From Sva-07 sp963774765 (lineage in GTDB: Bacteria; Actinomycetota; Acidimicrobiia; Acidimicrobiales; Ilumatobacteraceae): DNA of 64,000 bases. This document shows positions 34,222 through 43,595 of this stretch, piece after piece. The notes below the pieces were generated by a model. It was not told where the DNA came from and ran no database searches. It saw only the letters and a list, made by a program, of their open reading frames with translations. The DNA lies in the NCBI GenBank assembly GCA_963774765.1, contig CAVZGP010000009.1, positions 558,001-622,000 on the forward strand, written 5' to 3'. Both the position numbers and the translations under genes were made by a program. Each line of letters begins with the position of its first letter. The first letter of the stretch is position 1.

Positions 34222-34992
34222 TCAGGCTCGCGAGGCGCTCGCCATGGTCACTGCATCCCGATCGGGGTCGGGATAGCACCATGCCATCGCCGACGGTGCC
34301 ACGAACGGCTCCCATTCGCCGTCTCGCTGGGCCAGACGGTCTGCCACCGCCCAGATTGCTGCCGCATTGTGACCCAGCCCGATGTGGGCGCCGCGGACCT
34401 CGACGTTCTCGGAAATCGGCCCTACCGGCTGCAGACACGACCCCGGCGCCACCACGCCGTCCTGTCGGGAGTAGATGACCGTCGACGGCACCGGGATCAC
34501 GGTCAGATCGTGACCGCGCCGACCTCGTTGGACGCCGGCGAGCTGCGACAGTCGACGGACGCTCTCGCTGAGGTTCGCTTCGGGATCCTCGACTCGTATC
34601 GGGCTGCCCAGCGAAATCACCTGCCGTACTCGATCGGGATGATGCAGTGCAAGCAGCCGACCCATGATTCCGCCCAGGCTCCAACCGACGATGTCGATCG
34701 GACCGCCGTTCTGTTGCACGAGTTGATCGAGCCGGCGGAGCAACTGACGGACGGTCTCGTCGTCCGGCCCGACGTTCAAACCCAGACCCCAGGGCGCTGG
34801 ACGGTGTCCGAGCGCGCGGAGCGCGAATCGCAACGGCGCTGTCGACACGTCACCGGCGGTGAAACCGGGGAGAACGAGCACTCGTCGACCGACGCCGCGC
34901 GGAGCGGTCGCCAGCCACGGGGCCGACAGCACGAACGCGCCGAACTCGGGGATCGCGAGCAATTCGGAGATCGCTGGTGCTGGCCGTTGCAT
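34222..34992 (-). CDS. Alpha/beta hydrolase, lipase-like
   Basis: About 256 residues. RRVLVLPGFTAGDVST is the oxyanion-loop region, DIVGWSLGGIMGRLLAL carries the nucleophile Ser in G-W-S-L-G-G, PVPSTVIYSRQDGVVAPGSC the acid, and VRGAHIGLGHN the likely catalytic His. This layout matches the PGAP1/LipA-like esterases. ATG 34992 is used; GTG 35010 is possible. Its stop is five bases before the start of the WS/DGAT homologue. An ester substrate is inferred. Confidence 0.82.
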   Translation of the reverse strand: MQRPAPAISELLAIPEFGAFVLSAPWLATAPRGVGRRVLVLPGFTAGDVSTAPLRFALRALGHRPAPWGLGLNVGPDDETVRQLLRRLDQLVQQNGGPIDIVGWSLGGIMGRLLALHHPDRVRQVISLGSPIRVEDPEANLSESVRRLSQLAGVQRGRRGHDLTVIPVPSTVIYSRQDGVVAPGSCLQPVGPISENVEVRGAHIGLGHNAAAIWAVADRLAQRDGEWEPFVAPSAMAWCYPDPDRDAVTMASASRA

Positions 34993-35044
34993 ACATTCAG
35001 GGTACGACACCAGGGCCGGCGACGCGGCTTCTTGGCGACGGCGT

Positions 35045-35779
35045 TCAGCCCAAGGCCACGAGCGTCAGTTGTGTACGAGCGTCGTAGACGCCGCCACCCA
35101 CGTGGACGTCGTCGACGAACCACGACGGATTGGCAGACATCACCGAGTGCCAGTCGATCACCTCGACCAGCGGATCGGCGAGCGCCCGCGAGTCGAGCAC
35201 GGCATTGAACGTGGCAGTCGCAGCTGGAAAGTCGAACCGATTCCCCGCCTCGCGGCGATACGCGACGTTGATCCACCACACACGAGCACCGGGAGTCACC
35301 GCCCTGAGTTGTTCATCGATCCAGGTTCGAGCGAGAGCAGGGTCGCCCGCGCCGGCCTCGAGATCATTCGAGCCGAGTCCGATCACCCAGCAGTCGGCTT
35401 CACCCCACGAGGCGCGGAGGCGAAGTGCCGCGGACACACCGCTGTAGGGATCTCGAACGGAGCCCGGTATGCGTCGACTTCGCTGACCATCGACGATGAA
35501 CGTGTAGCCCGCTGACGCGAGTGCCTGTCGCAGGCGACCGGCGGATGCTTCGGTCAGCGAGTCACCGACGACGACGACCCGGCTGCAATGAGGCGGGGTG
35601 GGTGGTGTCACCTGTACCTGTGTGCCCCGTGACGCGGTGTGCCACGCGGTCGCTGTCGACGTGAGCCGCGCCGAACCCGCGTCGGCCGACGATGGGCCGT
35701 CGACCGCGATCAGCGCCAACGAGCCGAGGCCGATGCCGACGGTGACGAGACCACGGAGCGTCCCGCGTCGATGGCGCAT
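35045..35779 (-). CDS. Secreted SGNH/GDSL-family hydrolase
   Basis: A 244-residue exported protein: signal TLRGLVTVGIGLGSLALIAVDGPSSADA, then the SGNH blocks VVVVGDSLTEAS (block I Ser), a glycine in block II, GLGSNDLEAG (block III Asn) and FVDDVHVGGGVYD (block V Asp-x-x-His). The family hydrolyses lipid or acetyl esters. It starts close to and divergent from the acyl-CoA mutase gene (59 bases between starts). It may share the operon of the two lipid genes downstream. Confidence 0.85.
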   Translation of the reverse strand: MRHRRGTLRGLVTVGIGLGSLALIAVDGPSSADAGSARLTSTATAWHTASRGTQVQVTPPTPPHCSRVVVVGDSLTEASAGRLRQALASAGYTFIVDGQRSRRIPGSVRDPYSGVSAALRLRASWGEADCWVIGLGSNDLEAGAGDPALARTWIDEQLRAVTPGARVWWINVAYRREAGNRFDFPAATATFNAVLDSRALADPLVEVIDWHSVMSANPSWFVDDVHVGGGVYDARTQLTLVALG

Positions 35780-35838
35780 CGCTCGAGGATGGGTCGAACG
35801 GGTCGAGAGGTGACGACCGTGATCGGTACCATCATCCT

Positions 35839-37473
35839 GTGACCGACAACCGTACGATCTGGCGTGACGCGTTCGGCGACGCCACGCTGCGCGAGGGTCG
35901 ATTCGCGACGATGTCCGGCATACCGCTCGAGCCGGTGTACGGTCCCGACGACGGCGAGTTCCCCGGCGTCTATCCGTACACGCGCGGACCACATGCGTCG
36001 ATGTACCGGTCGCGGCTGTGGACGATGCGCATGTTCGCCGGCTTCGGCACGGCCGACGACACCAACTGGCGGTTCAAGGAGATCATCCGCTCGGGCGGCG
36101 ACGGCCTCTCGACCGCGTTCGACATGCCGACGCTGCTGGGCCTCGACTCCGACGACCCGATGTCACTCGGCGAGGTCGGCCGCTGCGGTGTGGCCATCGA
36201 CTCCCTCGCCGACATGGAGGACCTCTACGCCGGCATCGATCTCGGTGAGATCACCACGTCGATGACGATCAACAGCCCTGCAGCTCCGATCTTCGCGATG
36301 TTCGTCGCCCAGGCCGAGAGGGCTGGCGTGCACCGCAGCCGTCTCGGTGGCACGCTGCAGAACGACATCTTGAAGGAGTACCAGGCGCAGAAGGAGTTCG
36401 TGTTCCCGCCGCGCCAGTCGATGCGTCTGGTGCGCGACACCATCTCGTTCACGGCTGCGGAGATGCCACGGTGGCATTCGATCTCGATCTCCGGCTACCA
36501 CATCCGCGAAGCGGGCTCGACCGCCGCGGAAGAACTGGCGTTCACGCTCGCCAACGGCTTCGCCTATGTCGAGCTCGCGCTGCAGGCCGGTTTGCCGGTC
36601 GACTCGTTCGCTCCCCGACTGAGCTTCTTCTTCAACGCTCACATCGACTTCTTCGAGGAGATCGCGAAACTGCGCGCCGCGCGGCGGATCTGGGCGCGCT
36701 GGATGAAGGAGCGCTACGGCGCTCAGCTCGAACGGTCGATGCAGCTGCGTTTCCACACCCAGACCGCTGGAGTGTCGCTGACCGCGCAGCAGCCCGAGGT
36801 CAACATCGTGCGTACTGCGATCGAGGCGCTCGCCGGGGTGCTCGGTGGCACGCAGTCGCTGCACACCAATTCGATGGACGAGGCGCTCGCTCTGCCGACC
36901 GAGAAGGCGGCGCGCATCGCGTTGCGCACCCAGCAGGTGATCGCCCACGAGACGAACGTCACCCACGTCGCCGACCCACTCGGCGGTTCGTACTTCGTCG
37001 AGGAACTCACCGACGAGATGGAACGTCGGGCCGAGGAGATCTTTGCCACGCTCGACGAGTTCGGCGACGGTTCGATGCTCGACGGCGTGATCACGGGCAT
37101 CGACCAGAACTGGTTCCAGGGCCGCATCGCGGACTCCGCGTACGAGCTCGAGCGGATGTTCAACGCCGGCGAGCGGGTGATCGTCGGAGTGTCGGGGTTC
37201 AAGGAGGGCAACGACGACGACGACCTCGAGATCCTGCGCATCTCGAACGAGGACGAGGACCGTCAACGCAAGCGACTCGATGCCATCCGCCACGACCGCG
37301 ATCAGGCCGCAGTCGATGCGGTCCTCGCGAAACTCCGCGCCGAGGCCGCAGACCCCGAGGTCAATCTGATGCCGACGCTCATCGAGGCGTCGCAGGCCTA
37401 CGTGACGCTCGGCGAGATGATGGGTGCCATGGCCGACGTGTTCGGTCGCCACACCGAAGTCCCTGTGATCTGA
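35839..37473 (+). CDS. B12-dependent acyl-CoA mutase, large (catalytic) subunit
   Basis: A 544-residue TIM-barrel subunit of the methylmalonyl-CoA mutase superfamily; the B12 domain is a separate gene 14 bases downstream, as in archaeal MCM, HcmAB and IcmAB. It has FPGVYPYTRGPHASMYRSRL, FAGFGTADDTNWRFK, GLSTAFDMPTLLG, GGTLQNDILKEY, ISISGYHIREAGSTAAEELAF, LRFHTQTAGVSLT and ETNVTHVADPLGGSYFVE. In classical MCM the start motif is RGPYPTMY, with the Tyr contacting the substrate; here it is RGPHASMY. The substrate is thus uncertain between methylmalonyl-CoA and another branched acyl-CoA. Confidence 0.87.
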   Translation: MTDNRTIWRDAFGDATLREGRFATMSGIPLEPVYGPDDGEFPGVYPYTRGPHASMYRSRLWTMRMFAGFGTADDTNWRFKEIIRSGGDGLSTAFDMPTLLGLDSDDPMSLGEVGRCGVAIDSLADMEDLYAGIDLGEITTSMTINSPAAPIFAMFVAQAERAGVHRSRLGGTLQNDILKEYQAQKEFVFPPRQSMRLVRDTISFTAAEMPRWHSISISGYHIREAGSTAAEELAFTLANGFAYVELALQAGLPVDSFAPRLSFFFNAHIDFFEEIAKLRAARRIWARWMKERYGAQLERSMQLRFHTQTAGVSLTAQQPEVNIVRTAIEALAGVLGGTQSLHTNSMDEALALPTEKAARIALRTQQVIAHETNVTHVADPLGGSYFVEELTDEMERRAEEIFATLDEFGDGSMLDGVITGIDQNWFQGRIADSAYELERMFNAGERVIVGVSGFKEGNDDDDLEILRISNEDEDRQRKRLDAIRHDRDQAAVDAVLAKLRAEAADPEVNLMPTLIEASQAYVTLGEMMGAMADVFGRHTEVPVI

Positions 37474-37487
37474 GCATCGAGGCCAAC

Positions 37488-37874
37488 ATGAGTGAACGCA
37501 TTCTCGTCGCCAAGGTCGGCCTCGACGGCCACGACCGCGGCATCAAAGTGGTGGCTCGCATCCTGCGCGACGCGGGTTACGAGGTGATCTACACCGGGTT
37601 GTTCCAGACGCCGCAGACCGTGGCAGCGGCCGCCGTCGACGAGGACGTCGACGCCATCGGACTGTCGATGCTGTCGGGCGCGCACATGACCTTGGCGCCG
37701 CTCGTCGTCGACGAGGTCCGCAAGCTGGGCAGCGAGATCCCCGTCATCGTCGGCGGCATCGTGCCCAACCAGGACGTCGAGGCGCTGATCGCCGCCGGCA
37801 TCGCCGCGGTCATCACCCCCGGCGCCAACGCCGACCGGGTCGTCGACACCATCCGCACCGTTCTCGCCGACTGA
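37488..37874 (+). CDS. B12-binding subunit of acyl-CoA mutase
   Basis: A 128-residue cobalamin-binding domain. The lower-ligand motif is VGLDGHDRGIKVVA (D-x-H-x-x-G), followed by GYEVIYTGLFQTPQ, DAIGLSMLSGAHM and the VGGIVPNQDV glycine loop. It pairs with the catalytic subunit just upstream. No MeaB/ArgK-type chaperone gene is visible within the window. A GGGGTC palindrome starts one base after its stop. Confidence 0.92.
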   Translation: MSERILVAKVGLDGHDRGIKVVARILRDAGYEVIYTGLFQTPQTVAAAAVDEDVDAIGLSMLSGAHMTLAPLVVDEVRKLGSEIPVIVGGIVPNQDVEALIAAGIAAVITPGANADRVVDTIRTVLAD

Positions 37875-37905
37875 ATTGCAGCAGGGGTCTGACCCCTGGT
37901 GCAAT
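37875..37905. repeat. Palindrome, GGGGTC family, GCAGC subtype
   Basis: Left arm ATTGCAGCAGGGGTC and right arm GACCCCTGGTGCAAT around one T, with a single mismatch (GCAGC against GGTGC). It directly follows the mutase small-subunit stop and precedes the acyl-CoA synthetase on the same strand, so it may separate these transcripts. Confidence 0.8.
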
Positions 37906-37955
37906 CGCAGGGACGCGATTTGAGAGGTTCGGGCCAGGAGCCGTACCGTGCGCCG

Positions 37956-39620
37956 GTGACACTTGTGGGGAACGGTCCGTCCGACGTCGAACTCGGCCTC
38001 GCTGAGGTTCACGAAGCCATCGCAGCTTCGCGGCCCGATGCCGACTGCCTCGTTTTCGGTGACCATCGCTACTCGTGGGCCGAGATCACCGAGCGCACAC
38101 GCCGACTCGCCAACCACCTGCTCGGTGCCGGGCTCGGCGTGCACGCGGAGCGGTCCGAACTCGCCGGCCACGAGAGCGGCCAAGACCACTTGGCGATCTA
38201 CCTTCACAACGGCAACGAGTACCTCGAGTCCATGCTCGGCGCACTCAAGGCACGAGTCGCCTCGCTGAACGTCAACTACCGATACGTGGCCGAGGAATTG
38301 CTGTACCTGCTGAACGATTCGCAGGCCACCGCCGTGGTCGTCCATTCCGCATTCACCCCGACGCTCGCCGAGGTTCTCGACCGGTTGCCGACGCTCCGAG
38401 TGATCCTGCAGGTCCCCGATGACTCGGGGCACCCGCTGCTGCCAGGCGCCGTCTGGTACGAGGATGCGCTGGCGGCGGCGTCGCCGGAACGGCCCGACGT
38501 CGAGTGGAGCCCCGACGATCTCTACATGCTCTACACAGGCGGTACCACCGGGATGCCCAAGGGCGTGATGTGGCGCAATGGCGACGCGATGGTCGAGTGC
38601 TTCGGCGGCTCGAAGACGGCGACATCGATCGAGGAGTTCGTCGCCGAGGCCAACACCGGGCTACAGGCGCTGCTCGCTCCTCCGTTCATGCACGGCGCCG
38701 GGCACTGGATGAGCTTTCGCACCTGGCTCGGCGGCGGCACGGTGTTCGTGCAGTCGATTCCCGAACGGCTCGATCCGGTCGACATCTGGTCGTTGATCGA
38801 ACGCGAGAAGATCAACTTCTTGTTGATCGTCGGCGATGCGTTTGCCCGACCACTGCTCGACGAGCTCGACCATCCCACCGACGGGCGGGGATACGACCTC
38901 ACGTCGCTCACCGTCGTGCTGTCGGGTGGCGCACCCCTGTCGGCGCCGCTGAAGGACGAGTTCCTCGCACACCTCCCCACGCTGATGATCGTCGACGGGT
39001 TGGGATCGTCCGAGGCGGGCGGCCAGGTGTCGCACGTGTCCACGGGCGGCGGAGCCACCACCGGCACCTTCGAGATCACGCCCGGCAACGTCGTGCTGTC
39101 GGCCGATCTCGATCGCGTGTTGGCGCCAGGAGACCCCGAGATCGGTTGGCTCGCCAAGACGGGACGGCTGGCACTGGGATATCTCGGCGATCCGGAGAAG
39201 ACCGCTCGCAGCTATCCCGTCGTCGACGGTGTTCGCTATGCGATTCCCGGCGATCGGGCTCGGCTGCTCGACGGCGGCATCGTCGAGCTGCACGGGCGAG
39301 ACTCGGTCACGATCAACTCCGGCGGCGAGAAGATCTTCGCCGAAGAGGTCGAGGCAGCGATCAAATCGCATCCCGGTGTCTACGACTGCATCGTGGCCGG
39401 CCGACCGAGCGAGCGCTGGGGCAATGAAGTGGTCGCCATCGTGCGTATTCGTGAGGGCTACGACGTCGACGATGAGGCGCTGCGAGCCGCTGCGGCCCAG
39501 CACATCGCTCGGTACAAGCTGCCCAAGGAGATCCGCTACGTCGAGGAGATCCTGCGGTCGCCGAGCGGCAAGGCCGACTATCGGTGGGCCAAGCAGGTCG
39601 CCGCCGACCCCGTAGCCTGA
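37956..39620 (+). CDS. Acyl-CoA synthetase (AMP-forming)
   Basis: A 554-residue ANL enzyme from GTG 37956. The P-loop is MLYTGGTTGMPKGVMWRN, followed by LLAPPFMHGAGHWMSFRTWL, VLSGGAPLS, DGLGSSEAGGQ, GRLALGYLGDPEKT, and the C-terminal RDSVTINSGGEKIFAEEVE and PSGKADYRW catalytic Lys. It is close to the FadD3/FadD17 group linked to steroid and branched acid breakdown, which would fit the acyl-CoA mutase just upstream (inference). Confidence 0.9.
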   Translation: MTLVGNGPSDVELGLAEVHEAIAASRPDADCLVFGDHRYSWAEITERTRRLANHLLGAGLGVHAERSELAGHESGQDHLAIYLHNGNEYLESMLGALKARVASLNVNYRYVAEELLYLLNDSQATAVVVHSAFTPTLAEVLDRLPTLRVILQVPDDSGHPLLPGAVWYEDALAAASPERPDVEWSPDDLYMLYTGGTTGMPKGVMWRNGDAMVECFGGSKTATSIEEFVAEANTGLQALLAPPFMHGAGHWMSFRTWLGGGTVFVQSIPERLDPVDIWSLIEREKINFLLIVGDAFARPLLDELDHPTDGRGYDLTSLTVVLSGGAPLSAPLKDEFLAHLPTLMIVDGLGSSEAGGQVSHVSTGGGATTGTFEITPGNVVLSADLDRVLAPGDPEIGWLAKTGRLALGYLGDPEKTARSYPVVDGVRYAIPGDRARLLDGGIVELHGRDSVTINSGGEKIFAEEVEAAIKSHPGVYDCIVAGRPSERWGNEVVAIVRIREGYDVDDEALRAAAAQHIARYKLPKEIRYVEEILRSPSGKADYRWAKQVAADPVA

Positions 39621-39625
39621 ACCCG

Positions 39626-40348
39626 GTGACCGACCCCGCAACGACGCGTCCCTCCTGGGACACCGACGACCTCCCGCAGGGCGACGAGAAGGTCGCGGCC
39701 GTTCAGGGGATGTTCGATGCGATCGCGCCGAAGTACGACCGGCTGAATCGGATCATCTCGTTGCGCCTCGACGTTCGCTGGCGAAAGCGAGCCGTCCGCG
39801 ACCTCGCCCTCCCGGCCGGAAGTGTCGTGCTCGACCTCGCGAGCGGTACCGGCGACCTGTGCATCGACCTCGCCGCCGGTGGAGTGCGCCCGATCTCGAT
39901 GGATCTCAGCTTCGGCATGCTGTCGGCCGACCGGTCGGGTGTTCCTCGCGTTCAGACCGACATCCTGCGGCTCCCGGTTCCCGATTCATCCGTCGACGGA
40001 GTCACCTGTGGCTTCGCACTGCGGAACCTGGTCGACCTTCCCACGTTCTTCGAGGAACTGGGTCGTGTCGTGCGTCCCGGCGGGAGGATCGCCCTCCTCG
40101 ACGTGGGCGTGCCGAGCAACCGGATGGTTCGTTGGGGCAACGACATCTACTTCGGCAAGGTCGTGCCGCGGATCGGCGCGCTGCTCTCCGACGGCGCCGC
40201 GTACCGGTACCTCCCCAAGAGTGTGGCCTACCTGCCGACACCCGAGGAGATGTTGACGTCGCTGCGGTCAGCCGATTTCGCTGACGCCACGCACGCACAG
40301 CTCTCCGGTGGACTGACGCAGCTGATGGTCGCCACCCGCGATCGATGA
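39626..40348 (+). CDS. menG: Demethylmenaquinone methyltransferase
   Basis: A 240-residue SAM methyltransferase (UbiE/MenG). It has FDAIAPKYDRLNRIISLRLDVRW-type start (VQGMFDAIAPKYDRLN), SAM motif LDLASGTGDL, RLPVPDSSVDGVTCGFALRN and VVRPGGRIALLDVGVP with the downstream WGNDIYFGKVVPRIGALLS. It does the last C-methylation of menaquinone. The gene is followed by menF with an ATGA overlap. GTG 39626 lies five bases after the synthetase stop. Confidence 0.93.
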   Translation: MTDPATTRPSWDTDDLPQGDEKVAAVQGMFDAIAPKYDRLNRIISLRLDVRWRKRAVRDLALPAGSVVLDLASGTGDLCIDLAAGGVRPISMDLSFGMLSADRSGVPRVQTDILRLPVPDSSVDGVTCGFALRNLVDLPTFFEELGRVVRPGGRIALLDVGVPSNRMVRWGNDIYFGKVVPRIGALLSDGAAYRYLPKSVAYLPTPEEMLTSLRSADFADATHAQLSGGLTQLMVATRDR

Positions 40349-41553
40349 GGGCCGTCACCCGACCCTTGTCGGTGTACACGGCGGCCTCCGTCGACCTCAA
40401 CGATGTCGCCGGTGGCGACGGCGTACTGTTCGTACGCAATGCCGTCGGTGTCGCCGGTCGCGGTGTCGCAGCGACCGTGCCGGTCGACGAGGCGGCAAGC
40501 TTTCTCGCCGAGCTCGACCACGACTCCACCGTGCCGGAAATGGGTCCTGTGGCGCTCGGCTGCGTGCCGTTCGTGCCGGGTTCTGCAGCGGCGCTGACCG
40601 TCCCCCGCGTGCAGTTCCGCAAGGACCCCTCCGGTGCAACTTCCGTCACCGTCGTCGGCGACATCGACGACGCGGACGACATCGTCGCCGATGCCCTCAC
40701 TCCTCGTTCGCCCGCTCCGGCCACCGCGTCCAGTTGGTCGATCGAGCCGGGGGTCGACGTCGAGGCGTACCTCGAAGCCGTCACCGTGGCCCGCGACGCA
40801 GTACGCGCCGGCGGCTTGACCAAGGCTGTGATCGCCCGCCCGATCATCGTGCACTCGAGCGAGGAGATCGACGTCCACGCCGTACTTCGGCGGCTGCGAG
40901 CGTCGTTCGGTTCCAGCTACCGGTACGCGATCGATGGGTTCATCGGAGCCTCTCCAGAACTGCTCGTCGAGATCGACGGGCCGATCGTGCGATCCCACCC
41001 GCTCGCCGGCACGGCGCCACGCACCGGCGATGTCGACAACGACGCTCGCATCGCCGCCGACCTGATTGCCAGCACGAAGAACCAGATCGAACATCGCGTC
41101 GTGATCGACGTCGTCCACGACACGCTGCTGCCGTGGGCGAGCTACCTCGACTGGGAACCCGAACCCTCGATCGTCACCGTCGCCAACGTGCAGCACCTCG
41201 GTACGCGCATGGAAGGCATGCTCTCGCAGCCCGGGCCGTCGGTGATCGAACTGGTGCGGGCGCTGTCGCCGACGCCGGCACTCGGCGGTCATCCCCGCGA
41301 TGCGGCGATCGAGTTGATCCAACGGGTCGAGGGATTCGAGCGAGGCCGCTACGGCGGCGCAGTCGGTTGGGTTGACGGTGTCGGCAACGGCACCTGGGCC
41401 GTGGCGATTCGCTGCGCCGAGCTGTCCCACGACCGGCGCTCGGCCCGCCTCGTCGCCGGCGGCGGGATCGTCGCCGACAGCGACCCGCACGCCGAGCTGG
41501 CTGAGACCCAAGCCAAGTTCCAGGCGATGCTCAGCGCCATCGTCCGCCCCTGA
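40345..41553 (+). CDS. menF: Isochorismate synthase
   Basis: A 402-residue chorismate-utilising enzyme. The C-terminal half shows GLTKAVIARPI, FGSSYRYAIDGFIGASPELLVEID, HPLAGTAPRTG, STKNQIEHRVVIDVVHDTL, QHLGTRMEG, LSPTPALGGHPRDAA and GYGGAVGWVDG-like FERGRYGGAVGWVDGVGNG, all typical of MenF/EntC. It turns chorismate into isochorismate, the first committed step to menaquinone. It is coupled to menG and followed by a palindrome doublet. Confidence 0.93.
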   Translation: MRAVTRPLSVYTAASVDLNDVAGGDGVLFVRNAVGVAGRGVAATVPVDEAASFLAELDHDSTVPEMGPVALGCVPFVPGSAAALTVPRVQFRKDPSGATSVTVVGDIDDADDIVADALTPRSPAPATASSWSIEPGVDVEAYLEAVTVARDAVRAGGLTKAVIARPIIVHSSEEIDVHAVLRRLRASFGSSYRYAIDGFIGASPELLVEIDGPIVRSHPLAGTAPRTGDVDNDARIAADLIASTKNQIEHRVVIDVVHDTLLPWASYLDWEPEPSIVTVANVQHLGTRMEGMLSQPGPSVIELVRALSPTPALGGHPRDAAIELIQRVEGFERGRYGGAVGWVDGVGNGTWAVAIRCAELSHDRRSARLVAGGGIVADSDPHAELAETQAKFQAMLSAIVRP

Positions 41554-41577
41554 CCTGCGCCGACCGACGCTGCCTCA

Positions 41578-41680
41578 GCGATGAGCGAACCGACCGGATA
41601 CGGCGGTTTCGCTCATCGCGACCGATCAGATCCACTGTGCGATGAGCCAAGCGACCGGATACGGCGGTTTCGCTCATCGC
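41578..41680. repeat. Doublet of 42-bp GCGATGAGC palindromes between convergent genes
   Basis: Copies at 41578-41619 and 41639-41680, 42 bp each with 19 bp between. Copy 1 is identical to the first copy at 27312. Copy 2 differs in the left arm only (GATGAGCCAAGCGACC). They sit between menF and a convergent solute-binding protein gene. The 19-bp spacer sequence is different from that of the other doublets. Confidence 0.9.
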
Positions 41681-41742
41681 GACACGGGACACGCCCACCG
41701 CCGAGCGGGTGGCCCGAACGATTTCGGGCCACCCGCATCGGA

Positions 41743-43500
41743 TCACTGATCGGACATGGAGAGCTCCTGCATGTAGACGAGCGCGCCGGGCGTGCCGTTG
41801 CCGAGATCCCCGGTCGGCAACGTCCAGGTATCGACACCGTGGATCGTCCCATCGGTGGCGACGAGTGTCGCGGTGCCTCCCGAGTACCAGACCGTGGCCT
41901 GCTCGTTGATCCGGACCATGATCTTCGAGTAGAGCTCCTTGCGCTCCTCGAAGTCGTCGGTCGCGATGGCATCGAGTGCCCAGCCGTAGACCTCGGCGTC
42001 GAACCAGTTCGGGAAGTTGCCCACCGACTCGGCAGGATCGGCCAGGAACGGGTTGATCGCGGAGCTCGGGTCGGCCTGGGTTCCCCAACGCCAGCAATGC
42101 GCCTTGTGCGAATCGCTGATCGCGTTGTTGATGTGCGTCGCCTGGTCGAACTGGGTCAGCGTGACATTGACGAGATCTGATCCGGTCCACACCTGCTCGA
42201 GCACCTGCATCGCCGCGATCAGCGTCGGGTCGGGCGGGCATGAGAGTTCGACGTCGATCTTCTCGCCCGCCGCCTTGCCGTCGGAACGGGTCGGATCGTC
42301 GATGTACTCCTGCAGCAGCGCGGTCCCCGCATCGAAGTCGAACGTCGGGTAGACGTCGGCGGCCGCCTGGGTCCACCACGGACTGTCGGCGGAGAACCAC
42401 TGCGTCACCGGGATCGAGATCCCGGCACCACCCAATGCTTCGATGACGCGCTCTTGGTCGTTGAGGTGGTTCAGCCCGAGCCTGACCCTGACGTCGTCGA
42501 ACGGAGCGACAGCGGTGTTGAACATGCCGCCCCCGGTGCTGTTGCCCTGGAATTCGTACATGTCGATTCCGGTTTCCTCGCGGGCGTCACGAATGGTTCC
42601 CTGCCGGCGAGTCTCCATCATGTTGACCGTGCCGGAGATCAGCGCGTCGAGCCTGGTGCCCTCGTCGGGAATCGGTCGGAAGACGACCTCGTCGAGATAT
42701 GGGAGCTGATCACCGTTCTCGGCGACTCGCCAGTAGTTCTCGTTGCGGACCACGACCGTCTCGTTGTCGATGTCGCGTTTCGACATCACGAACGGTCCCG
42801 TTCCGATGGGCGCCGTGCTGAAGCCCGCAGAGTCGGCAGCCGCGGCTGCCGGCTCGAACACGTACCCCAACTCGACCGAGTTCAGGTTGGCGGGGAACGC
42901 CGAGTTCGGCGCCTCGAGCGTGTAGACCACCGTGAGGTCGTCGACCGCTTCGACGCCGGTGAGCCCGGTCGTCGCGATCCGCCCCGACGAGATCGCGCCG
43001 GTCTGTTGGATCGCGTACATGTCGACGATGGTCTGCGCGGTGAGCGCAACGTCGTTGTGGAAGGTGATCCCTGGACGCAATGTCATCGTCCAGACAGTGA
43101 AGTCGTCGTTCGCTTCGACCGACTCGGCGAGGTACCCCTCGTACTCACCGTCAGCGTTCTGCTGGACCAAAGGATCGAAAATCGTTCGTTCGAGGTTCAC
43201 GCACGGCTCGGAACATCCGTCCTCCCACGGACGCAGGCCGGTCGCCTCGGCTTCGAGTCCCATCGTCACCGTGCCGCCGTACACCGCCGCGACGGTTTCG
43301 GTGGCGACGGTCGTCTCGACTGCTTCGGCTTCGACCGTGGTCTCGGTGGATCCCCCATCGGTCGTGTCGTCGGTCGTGACCGACGTGGTGTCGTCGGCGG
43401 TCGTGTCGTCCGAGGAGCTGTCGTCGCTGCCGCACGAGGCGGCAGCGAACGCAAAGATCAGCGGTACGGCGCAGGCCGTGACAAGTCGACGTTGTCTCAT
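41743..43500 (-). CDS. ABC transporter substrate-binding lipoprotein, peptide/nickel type
   Basis: A 585-residue family 5 solute-binding protein. Lipoprotein signal LVTACAVPLIFAFAAASCGSDDS with lipobox Cys about residue 23; an acidic Thr-rich linker; then TIFDPLVQQNADGEYEGYLAESVE, WTMTLRPGITFHND, PIGTGPFVMSKRD, NENYWR and VRLGLNHLNDQERV. It would capture an oligopeptide or similar ligand at the membrane. No permease or ATPase gene is adjacent, so it is an orphan in this window. It is divergent from an amidohydrolase gene. Confidence 0.9.
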   Translation of the reverse strand: MRQRRLVTACAVPLIFAFAAASCGSDDSSSDDTTADDTTSVTTDDTTDGGSTETTVEAEAVETTVATETVAAVYGGTVTMGLEAEATGLRPWEDGCSEPCVNLERTIFDPLVQQNADGEYEGYLAESVEANDDFTVWTMTLRPGITFHNDVALTAQTIVDMYAIQQTGAISSGRIATTGLTGVEAVDDLTVVYTLEAPNSAFPANLNSVELGYVFEPAAAAADSAGFSTAPIGTGPFVMSKRDIDNETVVVRNENYWRVAENGDQLPYLDEVVFRPIPDEGTRLDALISGTVNMMETRRQGTIRDAREETGIDMYEFQGNSTGGGMFNTAVAPFDDVRVRLGLNHLNDQERVIEALGGAGISIPVTQWFSADSPWWTQAAADVYPTFDFDAGTALLQEYIDDPTRSDGKAAGEKIDVELSCPPDPTLIAAMQVLEQVWTGSDLVNVTLTQFDQATHINNAISDSHKAHCWRWGTQADPSSAINPFLADPAESVGNFPNWFDAEVYGWALDAIATDDFEERKELYSKIMVRINEQATVWYSGGTATLVATDGTIHGVDTWTLPTGDLGNGTPGALVYMQELSMSDQ

Positions 43501-43595
43501 GAATTTCCCCCTGTAGTTCTGACTCAACGGTTGCACCTTGTGGTGACAAAGCGTAACTTACACCACCTCACCGATTCGTCAACACCGGGGACCCC

